A stretch of 64,000 nt of DNA, from contig DAIDJG010000136.1 in assembly GCA_027451445.1 (NCBI GenBank), forward strand, positions 1 through 64,000. Reading direction: 5' to 3'. This document shows, one piece after another, positions 43,644 to 52,512 of the stretch. The first letter of the stretch is position 1. Each line of letters opens with the position of its first letter. The DNA comes from Singulisphaera sp. (GTDB taxonomy: Bacteria > Planctomycetota > Planctomycetia > Isosphaerales > Isosphaeraceae). The position numbers and the translations under genes are program-made. Under the pieces are notes generated by a model. That model saw nothing but the letters and a program-made list of their open reading frames with translations, made no database searches and was not told the DNA's origin.

Positions 43644-44747
43644 TTAATCAGTCGGCCCCGAGATCCCTGCGGATTCGAACGTCGCCATATCGCGGAGGAG
43701 GTCGCCGGCCGCTGCGATGATCGGCAGAGCCAAGGCAGCACCGGTCCCTTCTCCGAGTCGAAGCTCCAAATTGAGGATTGGTATGAGCGCGAGGGCGTCG
43801 AGCGCGACCCGATGACCCGGTTCCGGTCCCAGGTGAGCGGCGAGGAAGTGGCCGCGTATCGATGGGCAGAGTCGGGCAGCGATCAGTCCGGCGGTAGTAC
43901 TGATCACTCCGTCGAGCACAACGAGCACACCCTTGCTCGCTGCACTCAGGGCCAGCCCCGCGAGGCCGAGGATCTCGAACCCACCGACGCGTGCGATCCA
44001 GTCCCAAAGATCGTCGCAATGCGGCGCATGGAACTCGAGCGCGTCTGCAACGATACCGCGCTTGTGCTCCCAGCGATGGTCGTCAACCCCGGTGCCACGT
44101 CCAACGACGTCACGAGCGGAAGCTCCCGTCAGCGCCGCGATCAACGCGGCGGCGGTTGTGGTGTTGCCGATTCCCATCTCGCCGAGCGCAACCACTCGGA
44201 TATCGTCGCGGATCCATCGATCGCCCAGAGCCAGGCCTGCCTCAATGGCACGATACGCCTCCACGCGGCTCATCGCAGGTCGTTCGAGAAAGTTAGCGGT
44301 CCCTCCGGCGATCGGACAAGTCGCGAGCGAATCGTGGTCCGTCAATCCAGCGGGTAAGTGCTTCACCCCAAGATCAGCCACCCGGACGATCGCCCCCGCG
44401 CGCCGGGCGAGCACGTTCACGGCAGCCCCTCCGCGCACGTAGTTGGCGACCATCTGGCCGGTGACTTCGCTCGGATACGCGCTCACCCCGGCTTCAGCGA
44501 TACCATGATCCGCCGCCAGGACGGCGATGAGTGCGGGGTGCCCCTCAGGCCGTTCCGTGCATTGGATCGCCGCAAGTTGACGCCCGATCTCGAGAAGCCG
44601 CCCGAGGCTTCCCGGCGGCATCGTCAGGCATGCCTGACGCGCCGCCGCGCGTTCAGCCCATTCTGCGGAAGGGGCCTCGATCGATCTTATCGCCCGGAGG
44701 ATCGTCTCCGGAACGATGCGATCGTCCTGTTGCGAGCTGGCACGCAA
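43644..44747 (-). CDS. cobT: Nicotinate-nucleotide--dimethylbenzimidazole phosphoribosyltransferase
   Basis: 367 residues. CobT signatures: MPPGSLGRLLEIG, AADHGIAEAGVSAYPSEVTG, VALGEMGIGNTTTAAAL, GRGTGVDD and the C-terminal LRLGEGTGAALALPI with the catalytic Glu. It makes alpha-ribazole phosphate for the lower ligand of cobalamin. The start is a TTG one base after the stop of the DinB gene, consistent with translational coupling. A PduO-type adenosyltransferase lies 1.7 kb away, but no other cobalamin synthesis genes are present. Confidence 0.9.
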   Translation of the reverse strand: MRASSQQDDRIVPETILRAIRSIEAPSAEWAERAAARQACLTMPPGSLGRLLEIGRQLAAIQCTERPEGHPALIAVLAADHGIAEAGVSAYPSEVTGQMVANYVRGGAAVNVLARRAGAIVRVADLGVKHLPAGLTDHDSLATCPIAGGTANFLERPAMSRVEAYRAIEAGLALGDRWIRDDIRVVALGEMGIGNTTTAAALIAALTGASARDVVGRGTGVDDHRWEHKRGIVADALEFHAPHCDDLWDWIARVGGFEILGLAGLALSAASKGVLVVLDGVISTTAGLIAARLCPSIRGHFLAAHLGPEPGHRVALDALALIPILNLELRLGEGTGAALALPIIAAAGDLLRDMATFESAGISGPTD

Positions 44748-44748
44748 C

Positions 44749-45240
44749 TCAGATCACCACCGGCTTCGCCAGCTTCCTGCGCACGATCACGAACTGACCC
44801 GCGTGCATCAGGTTATGTATGCCGACCATGTTCAGTCCGTCGGCAACGGTCGGCGTGAAGTTCCGGAACCGCTCGGGCGCGGGCGCGGAAAGCTCTTCGT
44901 CACTCAGGCCGTCGAGCACCTTTTTGGTGGCCTCGCGCTGGGCCTTCATCAAACTCAGGTAGTCGCCGTGAGCTTGGAAACCCTTGTCCGCCTTGGCCTT
45001 CGCGGCGTCGGTCGAGTGATTTTCGTGGAAGCCTTCGGGCAATGCCGGCGAAACGCCGGGTTTGATTCCCTCAACCATCATGTTCTCGAAGGAAAGCAGG
45101 TGCCCGAGCTGCCAGGCGATCGGGTTGATATCGTCCATCGGCCGGAGCCGGAACGCCTCGTCGTCCAGGTCGCCAACGTACTTGTCCACAATCATCTGGC
45201 TCATGTCGAGCGTCTGCCGAATCGTGTCCTTCGAAGTCAT
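44749..45240 (-). CDS. DinB-family protein
   Basis: 163 residues from the ATG at 45240 (MTSKDTIRQTLDMSQMIV), which overlaps the stop of the upstream gene (ATGA). The three His metal positions of the DinB/YfiT four-helix bundle are represented by His in AWQLGHLLSFENM and His-x3-His in GIHNLMHAGQ. Family members include thiol-S-transferases (bacillithiol or mycothiol type). Substrate unknown. Confidence 0.8.
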   Translation of the reverse strand: MTSKDTIRQTLDMSQMIVDKYVGDLDDEAFRLRPMDDINPIAWQLGHLLSFENMMVEGIKPGVSPALPEGFHENHSTDAAKAKADKGFQAHGDYLSLMKAQREATKKVLDGLSDEELSAPAPERFRNFTPTVADGLNMVGIHNLMHAGQFVIVRRKLAKPVVI

Positions 45241-46274
45241 CGCGTCGCTTCTCCAGGATTGAGAATGAAATCGGCAAGAAAGAGCTGACTCTTCTTGTCC
45301 GCCGTTCGTCCGCTCGAAGTCCACATCAAGCGTTTACCGTCGGGGCTGAAGACGGGGAGTCCGTCAAAACCGTCGTGGTACGTGATGCGAACCTCGGACC
45401 CCGAATCCACGTCCATCAGGTAAAGCTCGTAGTTCTGATGCCCGTGGCGACTCGTGGCGTATATGATATGGTGGCCATCTGGGTGAAAGTAAGGGCCCCA
45501 GTTCACGAATTCATTGTTCGTCAGCGCACGCTCCGCCGTCCCCTCCGTGTTGTTGATGAAGACCTGAAGAAGATCGTTATCCTTGCGGTCACTCCGATAG
45601 ATGATGCGCTTGCCGTCCGGGGAGAAAAACGGACCGCCGTCGTAACCTTTGCTGTGCGTGATGCGCCTGACGTTCCGACCGTCGGCGTCCATGATGTAGA
45701 TCTCGGCGTCGCCGTCGCGGAATGATGTGAAAACGATCTGCTTGCCGTCCGGCGAGTAGCTGCCCTCCGCATCGTAGCCCGGCGTATCGGTCAGCCGGAC
45801 GAGGTTTGAGCCGTCAGGATTCGCGCGGAAGATGTCCATGCCGCGCGGGAATTCCCATTTGTACCGTTCCGTCCGGCTATACGCCGGGCCCTTCGGACCC
45901 GCCGGTGTTGGGTCGAGATGCGATGAAGCAAAGATGATCGACTTCCCGTCGGGATGGTAATACGCACAGGTGCAGGCCCCCTTCCCCGTGCTCACCATTC
46001 GGGGCTGGGCGTCCTGGAGCAGGTCGCCCGTGAAAATCTGGTAGTCGTCCTGGTTCGCGGCCGGAGTGAGGAAGATCGTTGGTGGCGGGTTGCGCACGGC
46101 CTGAAAGATGATCGCCTTCCCGTCGGGCCGGAAGTAGCCTTCACCTGCCCGCGCGAATCCGTAGGTAACCTGACGAATGTTCGTGAGGTGTTTCGCCTCC
46201 AGGGCAGCCATTTCCGAAGGTGTCGGACTGGGCTCAGCGGCGAGTATCGAGAGCGACAGGAAAATCGTTAGCAT
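45237..46274 (-). CDS. Secreted TolB-like PD40 beta-propeller protein
   Basis: 345 residues. Short signal peptide MLTIFLSLSILAAEPSP. Repeated PD40/WD40-like units, each with an xPDGKxIxFxSxR-type core: YFRPDGKAIIFQ, YHPDGKSIIFAS, YSPDGKQIVFTSFRDGDAEIY, FSPDGKRIIYRSDRKDN, FHPDGHHIIYATSRHG, FSPDGKRLMWTS. Six blades are visible. A TolB-like binding propeller in the periplasm. Coupled to the DinB gene. Confidence 0.82.
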   Translation of the reverse strand: MLTIFLSLSILAAEPSPTPSEMAALEAKHLTNIRQVTYGFARAGEGYFRPDGKAIIFQAVRNPPPTIFLTPAANQDDYQIFTGDLLQDAQPRMVSTGKGACTCAYYHPDGKSIIFASSHLDPTPAGPKGPAYSRTERYKWEFPRGMDIFRANPDGSNLVRLTDTPGYDAEGSYSPDGKQIVFTSFRDGDAEIYIMDADGRNVRRITHSKGYDGGPFFSPDGKRIIYRSDRKDNDLLQVFINNTEGTAERALTNNEFVNWGPYFHPDGHHIIYATSRHGHQNYELYLMDVDSGSEVRITYHDGFDGLPVFSPDGKRLMWTSSGRTADKKSQLFLADFILNPGEATR

Positions 46275-46394
46275 CGCGTGGACTCCGGTTTTTTGCCGAG
46301 GGGAAATGGCGGTACGCCTTCCCTCCCGGTGGCAGCGAGCCTAGTATAAAACCTGCCCACGCGGCCGCCAATGGTCGCGCGAGGAGGGGACATC

Positions 46395-46946
46395 ATGGCG
46401 AAGATTTACACAAAAACCGGCGATGACGGTACGACGGGCCTGCTGGGAAGTGGCCGCGTTGCGAAGGACAGCGCACGGATCGAAGCTTACGGATCGATTG
46501 ACGAGTTGAACGCTGCGCTCGGTCTGGCCCGCGCCCTGCGGCCCGACGCCGCGAGCGACGCCGTTCTGGATCGGCTTCAGGTCGAACTCTTTGCCGTGGG
46601 CGCTGCCCTCGCCGATCCCGACCCCGTCGGGCCGTTTCACGCGACCATCAGGTGGGAGCATGTGGCTCGGCTCGAAGCGGTGATCGACTCGCTGGAAGCC
46701 GAGCTTGCGCCTCTGCGTCAGTTTATCCTGCCGGGCGGTGCGCCGGTCGCGGCGCAGATTCACGTCGCACGCACGATTTGCCGGAGAGCCGAACGCTCTC
46801 TGGTTCATCTGGCGCGGCAGACCGGCGAGAGCGTCCCCGATGCCCTAATGATCTACATGAATCGCCTGAGCGACCTCCTTTTCGTTCTTGCCCGCGTGGT
46901 CAATCAGAGAGCGGGCGTGCCCGACGTACCCTGGAGGGGACTGTGA
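46395..46946 (+). CDS. Cob(I)alamin adenosyltransferase, PduO type
   Basis: 183 residues from the ATG at 46395, with GAGGAGGGG seven bases upstream; an eight-residue extension is unlikely. The N-terminus MAKIYTKTGDDGTTGLLGSG is the ATP-binding segment, and EAYGSIDELNAALGLAR, ARTICRRAERSLV and YMNRLSDLLFVLARVVN are the family signatures, with the conserved Arg and Asn of the active site. It makes adenosylcobalamin. GTGA overlap with the following SDR gene. Confidence 0.9.
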   Translation: MAKIYTKTGDDGTTGLLGSGRVAKDSARIEAYGSIDELNAALGLARALRPDAASDAVLDRLQVELFAVGAALADPDPVGPFHATIRWEHVARLEAVIDSLEAELAPLRQFILPGGAPVAAQIHVARTICRRAERSLVHLARQTGESVPDALMIYMNRLSDLLFVLARVVNQRAGVPDVPWRGL

Positions 46947-47704
46947 ACCTGCGAGGCAAAGCGATCCTCATCACGGGCGGCCGGCGCGTCGGACGAGCCC
47001 TTGCGCGGATGCTCGCCGAGCGCGGCGCTGCGGTCGGACTCACCTACCTGTCGAGTCGAGAGATCATTGAAGAGACCGTCCGCGAGGTTGAGGCCTTCGG
47101 AGTCGCCGGCCTTGCGATTCCCGCCGATCTCTCCAGGGTCGAGGACGCCGAGCTCGCTGTGGCGACGGCCGCAGATCACTTTGGCCGGCTCGACGTGCTG
47201 GTCAACATGGCGAGCGTCTACCGATCCACTCCGCTCGGCAGCCTAACGCCATCCGACTTTGACACGATGATCGCCGCCAATCTGGCCGCGCCTTATCACA
47301 CGGCACTTGCCGCCGGACGCCGGATGCTCGTCGCGCCCCAGTCCGGCACGGACCCCAGGGGGAAAATCGTGTTCGTCGGCGACTGGGCCACTGAGCGGCC
47401 GTACAAGGGCTACCTTCCCTACCTGGTCGCTAAAGGAGCGCTGACGACCCTGACGATGGCTCTGGCGAAAGAGCTCGCGCCGCATGTGACGGTCAACCTC
47501 GTTCAGCCCGCAATGATCGACCCACCGACGGACCTGACCCACGACGAGTTTCGCGCGGTCATCGCCCATACGCCCCTCGAAAGATGCGGGACGCCGGACG
47601 ACCTCAACAGACTGGTTCTCTATCTTCTCGAAGGGACCGATTTCGCTACGGGTGCATCGTTTCGAGTCGACGGCGGGCGGTTCCTCGGGACGGACGCCGT
47701 CTGA
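46943..47704 (+). CDS. Short-chain dehydrogenase/reductase (pteridine-reductase-like)
   Basis: 253 residues from a GTG at 46943 with GGAGGGG upstream. Rossmann motif TGGRRVGRALARMLAERG at 11-28. The catalytic Tyr-x3-Lys is present as YLPYLVAKGALTTL. NMASVYRSTPLG occupies the NAG position (Asn kept, N-M-A-S instead of N-N-A-S). TGGRRVG is shared with pteridine reductases and FolM-like enzymes. Coupled to the adenosyltransferase. Confidence 0.82.
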   Translation: MNLRGKAILITGGRRVGRALARMLAERGAAVGLTYLSSREIIEETVREVEAFGVAGLAIPADLSRVEDAELAVATAADHFGRLDVLVNMASVYRSTPLGSLTPSDFDTMIAANLAAPYHTALAAGRRMLVAPQSGTDPRGKIVFVGDWATERPYKGYLPYLVAKGALTTLTMALAKELAPHVTVNLVQPAMIDPPTDLTHDEFRAVIAHTPLERCGTPDDLNRLVLYLLEGTDFATGASFRVDGGRFLGTDAV

Positions 47705-47746
47705 GCCCAATGGGTCGGCGGAACTGCGGACCTCTTTGGGTCAGCG

Positions 47747-48205
47747 TCACTTCTTCGCGGCGGGAGGAGCGTTGCTGGGAGCGGCCGGAGAGATCCCCTG
47801 GCGAACGGGGATGCGCGGCTCGAGTGACTTGGGCGACGCCAGTTGGGGCGTCGGCTTCAGGATGCTGTCCACGCCCAGGGTGGCAACGCCCGGAATGATC
47901 AGCATCGTACACAAGCCGAGCGCCAGGGCGTGCCAGGGGTGGAACTGAAAGATGAGCGTGAATACGCCGAACCAAACGATTCCTTGCAGGACCGTCCAGG
48001 CGATATTCGTCGTGAACATGGTGTCGAACGAGGGGTGCAGCCAGGTCAGTAGCACGGCGAGGATCAAAGATCCCAGCGCCACCTTCAGGCCAACGCGGGG
48101 AGTGACCTCGTCGTAAAGCTGGTCCTGAGCGACCTCGATGACGATGTAGCAGACCACGAAGAGGACCAACCAATAGATCAAGAGCGGCCAGATGTGGGCA
48201 GCCAT
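47747..48205 (-). CDS. Small membrane protein, about four helices
   Basis: 152 residues. Hydrophobic segments at about 6-26, 40-60, 68-88 and 92-112, followed by a Pro/Ala/Lys-rich cytoplasmic or periplasmic tail (LKPTPQLASPKSLEPRIPV). No family recognised. Confidence 0.65.
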   Translation of the reverse strand: MAAHIWPLLIYWLVLFVVCYIVIEVAQDQLYDEVTPRVGLKVALGSLILAVLLTWLHPSFDTMFTTNIAWTVLQGIVWFGVFTLIFQFHPWHALALGLCTMLIIPGVATLGVDSILKPTPQLASPKSLEPRIPVRQGISPAAPSNAPPAAKK

Positions 48206-48385
48206 GAATCGTCACCTGTCAAAAAAGCGCTAACACGACCCCGCGTCCACTCACCCATGTCAGCCTATCCTAACCCGGATTCGGGTGGTTGGCCACCGGG
48301 ACGCTGGCAGTTTTCGCAGGGCCTGTTATACCATTGGGGCATCGAGCTCTCCACAAGGCAACTTCGACTGCATGGGAACCGGTCA

Positions 48386-49210
48386 ATGATTCAGATCAGC
48401 GCCTTCGCCGACGAGATCTCCAAGGACCCCGTCGAACAGCTCGACGTTCTGGCCGAGCACGGCATCCGCCACATCGAGTTCCGCTCGATCTTCGGCATCA
48501 ACGTTCTCGACCTGCCCGACGAGAAGCACGAAGAGTTCCGAGCGCTCCTGCGTGCGCGCGGGTTCGGTCTGAGTGCGATCGGTTCTCCGGTCGGTAAGAT
48601 CAAGATCACCGAGTCGTTCGAGCAGCACCTGACCCGAATCGAACGCTCGATGATGCTCGCGGAATTCTACGGGACGAAACGGATCCGCATCTTCAGCTAC
48701 TACATGCCGCCCGACGAGGATCCCGCTCAGTATCGCGATGAGGTGATGCTGCGCATGTCGCGGTTCGCCGAGCTCGCAACCGAGCGCGGACTGTCGCTTG
48801 CCCTGGAAAACGAGAAGGGCATCTACGGCGACACTGCGGCCCACGTCCTCGACATCCTCCAGACCGTCAACTCGCCCAGTCTCTCACATGCGTTCGACCC
48901 GGCGAATTACGTGGAGGTCGGGCAGCCGATCGAGGAAGCGTGGACCTCACTGCGCGATCGCGTGACGCACTTCCACATCAAGGACTACGACTCGAAAACC
49001 CACAAGAACGTCCCCGCGGGGATGGGCGAAGGCCAGATCCCGACCCTCCTCGCGGACGCGGTCTCGCGCGGCTATCAGGGCTTCTGCGTGCTGGAACCCC
49101 ACCTCGTCATCGCGGAGCTGGCCTACGGATTCACCGGCCCCGAACGATTCGGCGACGCGGCACGAGCGCTCAAAACCATCCTCGATGAAAAACAGATCGC
49201 GTATTCCTGA
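48386..49210 (+). CDS. Sugar phosphate isomerase/epimerase-like TIM barrel
   Basis: 274 residues from the ATG at 48386 (MIQISAFADEISKDPVEQLD), which begins exactly at the first strand of the AP-endonuclease-2/xylose-isomerase-like barrel (PF01261). Metal-site residues typical for the family are visible: the Glu in LALENEKGIYGD, the Asp/His region in LSHAFDPANY, the His in THFHIKDYD and the Glu in CVLEPHLV. Substrate unknown. Upstream in-frame codons to 48194 lack coding character. Confidence 0.85.
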   Translation: MIQISAFADEISKDPVEQLDVLAEHGIRHIEFRSIFGINVLDLPDEKHEEFRALLRARGFGLSAIGSPVGKIKITESFEQHLTRIERSMMLAEFYGTKRIRIFSYYMPPDEDPAQYRDEVMLRMSRFAELATERGLSLALENEKGIYGDTAAHVLDILQTVNSPSLSHAFDPANYVEVGQPIEEAWTSLRDRVTHFHIKDYDSKTHKNVPAGMGEGQIPTLLADAVSRGYQGFCVLEPHLVIAELAYGFTGPERFGDAARALKTILDEKQIAYS

Positions 49211-49234
49211 GAAGCGCGAAGAATCGGGAAGAGT

Positions 49235-49377
49235 TCTATCCGCAGATGTCGCAGATGAACGCAGATAAGAGCCAATCAGTCAAGGATTAAGGAAAGGTAG
49301 ATTCAATACGGTTTTCTTCCGTGATTCGGTATCTTCACTTTTCCAATCTGCGTTCATCTGCGACATCTGCGGATAGA
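49235..49377. repeat. Palindromic repeat element, copy B (32-bp arms)
   Basis: Arms 49235-49266 and 49346-49377 are identical to those of the element at 43500-43619, with a 79-base centre of different sequence. It lies between convergent genes (isomerase-like plus; gamma-glutamyltransferase minus), only 25 bases after the first stop and 10 before the second. Confidence 0.92.
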
Positions 49378-49387
49378 CTGTTTCGGA

Positions 49388-51106
49388 TTAATACCCCATG
49401 GCTCCGCCGTCTTTACGAGGATCGGATCCGCCGATGAGGATGCCGCGTTCGAGATCGATTCGGATTGCCTGGTAGCCCCCGAATCCGCCTCGGGCGTGGA
49501 TCAGTCGGTGTCCCTTCGCCTCGAGGGTGCGCTGGGCTTCCGCACTTATGCCCGACTCCAGGGCGACGCTGCCGCCGTCCTTGGCGACTTCGCCCGTTGG
49601 TTCAGACGAGCCGAGGTGCCGGAATCGGGGCGCATCGCCGGCTTCCTGGACGTCCATGCCGAAGTCGATCATGTTGCTGATCACTTGAGCGTGGCCCTGG
49701 GCCTGCATGTCGCCCCCCATGAGACCGAAGCTAACCCAGGGCTTGCCACCCTTGGTGATGAAGCCGGGGATGATCGTGTGGAACGGACGCTTATGAGGTT
49801 CGAGGCGGTTCGCGTGCGCGGGGTCGAGCGCGAAGAGGCAGCCGCGGTTCTGGATCGGGAATCCTAGCTTGCCTGGCACGTGATACGACCCAAAGCCTGA
49901 GAAGTTGCTCTGGATCAAACTCACCGCGTTGAAGTCCTTGTCGACGACCGTCAGGTAAATCGTATCGGCCTCAGCCGGGTCGCCGTGGGTGGGATGCTCG
50001 TTGGCGTGCTCGCGCGACATCAGGGCGAGCCGCTTCTTGGCGTACTCCTTCGAGATCAACTCGGCCACCGGGACCTTGGCAAACTCAGGGTCCGCATAAA
50101 ACTTAGCCCGATCCTCGTAAGCCAGCTTCTTCGCCTCGATCATCAGGTGGAGCGCTTCGGCCGACTGCGGACCCATCGCCTTCAAGTCAAACGGTTCGAG
50201 CAAGTTGAGCATTTCGAGAGTCGCAATGCCCTGCCCGTTCGGCGGCAGTTCCCAGATGTCATAGCCCCGGTAGTTCGTCGTGACCGGGTCGACCCAGGTG
50301 CTGGTGTGTTCCTCGAAATCCTTGCTCGCGAACAGGCCGCCGACTTCGCGCGAGTACGCCACGATCCCCTCGGCCAGCGGTCCGCGATAGAACGCATCGC
50401 GCCCGCCAGAGACGATCGCACGAAGCGACTCAGCCAGCCCTGGGCTGCGGAAGACATTACCGGTGGCGGGCGCCTTCCCGCCGGGTAGAAAGCAGGCCGC
50501 GGAGGTTGGGATGCGCGCGAGCTCGCTCTGCGCCGAGTGCCAGTCGGCTGCGATGATTTCGCTGACCGGGAACCCTTCGTCGGCGTAGCCGATCGCCGGA
50601 CCCAGCAGCGCGGACCACGGTTTCGTTCCGAACCGCTGCCGCAACTGGTCCCAGCCGTCGACGCAGCCCGGCACCGACCAGCTCAAGGGCCCGTGCGCGG
50701 GGATCTCCTTCAATCCTTCCGAGCGATAGCGTTCGAGCGTCGCGGCGTACGGTGCGCGGCCGCTCGCGTTGAGACCGTAGAGCTTCTGCGTCCTGGCATC
50801 CCAGACGATCGCGAAAAGGTCGCCGCCGATCCCACACGACATCGGCTCAACGACCCCGAGCACAGCGTTGGCGGCAATGGCCGCGTCGACCGCGTTCCCT
50901 CCCTCCTGGAGCACACGGATCGCCGCCGCAGTCGCCAGCGGCTGACTGGTGGCCGCCATTCCGTGCCGGGCGATCACAGCGGATCGGGTCTTGTGGAGCG
51001 GACCGCTCGGACGATCATGAGCCTGGAGTGGAGCGATGCTGGTCAGCATCACGAGCAGGACAATTACCAGAGGAAGTAGCCCGCTCATAGCAGGTCGAAG
51101 CAGCAT
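49388..51106 (-). CDS. ggt: Gamma-glutamyltransferase
   Basis: 572 residues from the ATG at 51106 (AAAGGA upstream); an ATG at 51136 overlapping the ribokinase stop would add 10 residues. Signal peptide MLLRPAMSGLLPLVIVLLVM. Single precursor later cleaved into two subunits: the nucleophile Thr is in EADTIYLTVVD, where DTIYLT replaces the usual TTHxS, and the oxyanion/substrate-binding regions GGNAVDAAIAANAVLGVVEP, MSCGIGGDLFAIV and SFGLMGGDMQAQGH are conserved. Periplasmic or secreted; hydrolyses glutathione and other gamma-glutamyl amides. Coupled to the ribokinase gene. Confidence 0.88.
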   Translation of the reverse strand: MLLRPAMSGLLPLVIVLLVMLTSIAPLQAHDRPSGPLHKTRSAVIARHGMAATSQPLATAAAIRVLQEGGNAVDAAIAANAVLGVVEPMSCGIGGDLFAIVWDARTQKLYGLNASGRAPYAATLERYRSEGLKEIPAHGPLSWSVPGCVDGWDQLRQRFGTKPWSALLGPAIGYADEGFPVSEIIAADWHSAQSELARIPTSAACFLPGGKAPATGNVFRSPGLAESLRAIVSGGRDAFYRGPLAEGIVAYSREVGGLFASKDFEEHTSTWVDPVTTNYRGYDIWELPPNGQGIATLEMLNLLEPFDLKAMGPQSAEALHLMIEAKKLAYEDRAKFYADPEFAKVPVAELISKEYAKKRLALMSREHANEHPTHGDPAEADTIYLTVVDKDFNAVSLIQSNFSGFGSYHVPGKLGFPIQNRGCLFALDPAHANRLEPHKRPFHTIIPGFITKGGKPWVSFGLMGGDMQAQGHAQVISNMIDFGMDVQEAGDAPRFRHLGSSEPTGEVAKDGGSVALESGISAEAQRTLEAKGHRLIHARGGFGGYQAIRIDLERGILIGGSDPRKDGGAMGY

Positions 51107-51132
51107 CGTGCGATCCTTTCTCGAACGCGCGA

Positions 51133-52128
51133 TCATCGTGGGAAAAAAGGCTCAGGAGGACGCGCCTGGGCCGCAAGCCGGTCGATATCCGCGCGTCGAG
51201 GTGATGCGCCTTGCGCCCCGGGACGCGTCACGGCGAGCGCCCCCGCCGCGTTGGCCCAGACGATGGCATCGAGCAAGGGTCTGTTCTCCGCCAGGGCAAC
51301 TGCGAGCGCGCCATTGAACGCGTCACCCGCTCCCACGGTGTCGACGACCTCGACCTCGAACGGATGAATTCGCATCGGGTCTTCGTTCCCAACGAGAACG
51401 CAGCCTTCCGCGCCCCGGGTGATGACCATATGCGGCATGCCGTACACCGTCTGCAGGTCTTCCAACGCGGACCACGCCTCTCCGGCCGTCTCGATCGCGA
51501 ATCCGGCAAGTGTCGCGGCCTCAGAGTGGTTGGGTGTGAGCAAGTCAACGAGAGCGAACAGACTGCCGCGTGAGCCGACGTCGCCCTCGTCATCGTGTTC
51601 GACTTCCGCCGCTAACCGCTGATCAGCCGGTGCGGGGTTCAGAACGGTGATCATCCCGGCCGCCCGGCCACGCTCCAAGGCTCGTTTCACCGTCTCAAGC
51701 GGGACTTCGAGACTGGCGAGCAGGACGGCGGACGGGTCGAAAACCGACTCGGGGAGCGCGTCGATGTCCGCAGGTGTAAGTTGAGCGTTGGCCCCGGGCG
51801 CAACGCCGATCATGTTCTCGCCTTGCTCCGAGACAAAGATCAGGGCAACGCCGGAAGCTACGCCAGGCACAACACGGGCGTGCGAAACGTCAATTCCCTC
51901 GGCTTGGTAGCGTTCCAGGGATGCACGACCGAACGGGTCGTCACCGACCGCAGTGAGAAAGGTAACGTCTGCGCCCGCCCTGCGCGCAGCCACGGCCTGG
52001 TTGGCCCCTTTGCCGCCCGGCCCCTGGGCGAACGCTCCGCCGAGGAGTGTCTCACCCGCGGCCGGCATGCGAGGAAGACGGACGGTCAGGTCCGTGTTGC
52101 TCGACCCGAGGACCACGACGCGCGCCAT
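51133..52128 (-). CDS. rbsK: Ribokinase (PfkB family)
   Basis: 331 residues. N-terminal substrate motif GSSNTDLTVRLPRMPAAGET and GPGGKGANQAVAARRAGA are ribokinase hallmarks; the PfkB signature DTVGAGDAFNGALAVAL with the catalytic Asp is near the C-terminus. It contains an unusual acidic insert (EVEHDDEGDVGSRG, near 180). ATP-dependent D-ribose phosphorylation is expected. No ribose transporter nearby. Confidence 0.88.
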   Translation of the reverse strand: MARVVVLGSSNTDLTVRLPRMPAAGETLLGGAFAQGPGGKGANQAVAARRAGADVTFLTAVGDDPFGRASLERYQAEGIDVSHARVVPGVASGVALIFVSEQGENMIGVAPGANAQLTPADIDALPESVFDPSAVLLASLEVPLETVKRALERGRAAGMITVLNPAPADQRLAAEVEHDDEGDVGSRGSLFALVDLLTPNHSEAATLAGFAIETAGEAWSALEDLQTVYGMPHMVITRGAEGCVLVGNEDPMRIHPFEVEVVDTVGAGDAFNGALAVALAENRPLLDAIVWANAAGALAVTRPGAQGASPRRADIDRLAAQARPPEPFFPR

Positions 52129-52164
52129 GAGCCGGCCATCCTCTCGCGGGGTCCGCGCAGCCGA

Positions 52165-52512
52165 TCACAGGTAGTCTTCGCGAATAGGATGAAAGATGTC
52201 GAGCGCCACCGCAGGTCCGTCCAGGGCGCGAACCCGATGGACGACCCCACCAGGGATGCGCCAGATCTCCCCCGGCCCGAGGACCTTGGTGACCCCACCC
52301 ACCGTGAACTCCAGTTGCCCGGAGATCATCATCCCCATTTGCTCGTGGGGATGCGAGTGGTCAGGCACGACTGATCCCGGCTCGAAGTTCACGAGCGAGA
52401 GCATCAAGCCCTTTCCCGCGTTGGTCAGGATATCGACACCAGGGAAGATATTGTGGCGCGATCCCTGACCCGCGGTGATGAAGTAGGCGTCGTTCGGCAT
52501 CATTTCGCTCAT
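52165..52512 (-). CDS. Small single-domain cupin
   Basis: 115 residues. Cupin motif 1 appears as PDHSHPHEQMGMMISGQLEF (metal ligands His, His, Glu or Gln) and motif 2 as PGEIWRIPGGVVHRVRAL (His). One metal site is therefore expected. The ATG overlaps the stop of the cytochrome gene (ATGA), and the ribokinase start follows 36 bases after its stop. Role unknown; possibly a dioxygenase-like or sugar-binding regulator. Confidence 0.8.
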   Translation of the reverse strand: MSEMMPNDAYFITAGQGSRHNIFPGVDILTNAGKGLMLSLVNFEPGSVVPDHSHPHEQMGMMISGQLEFTVGGVTKVLGPGEIWRIPGGVVHRVRALDGPAVALDIFHPIREDYL

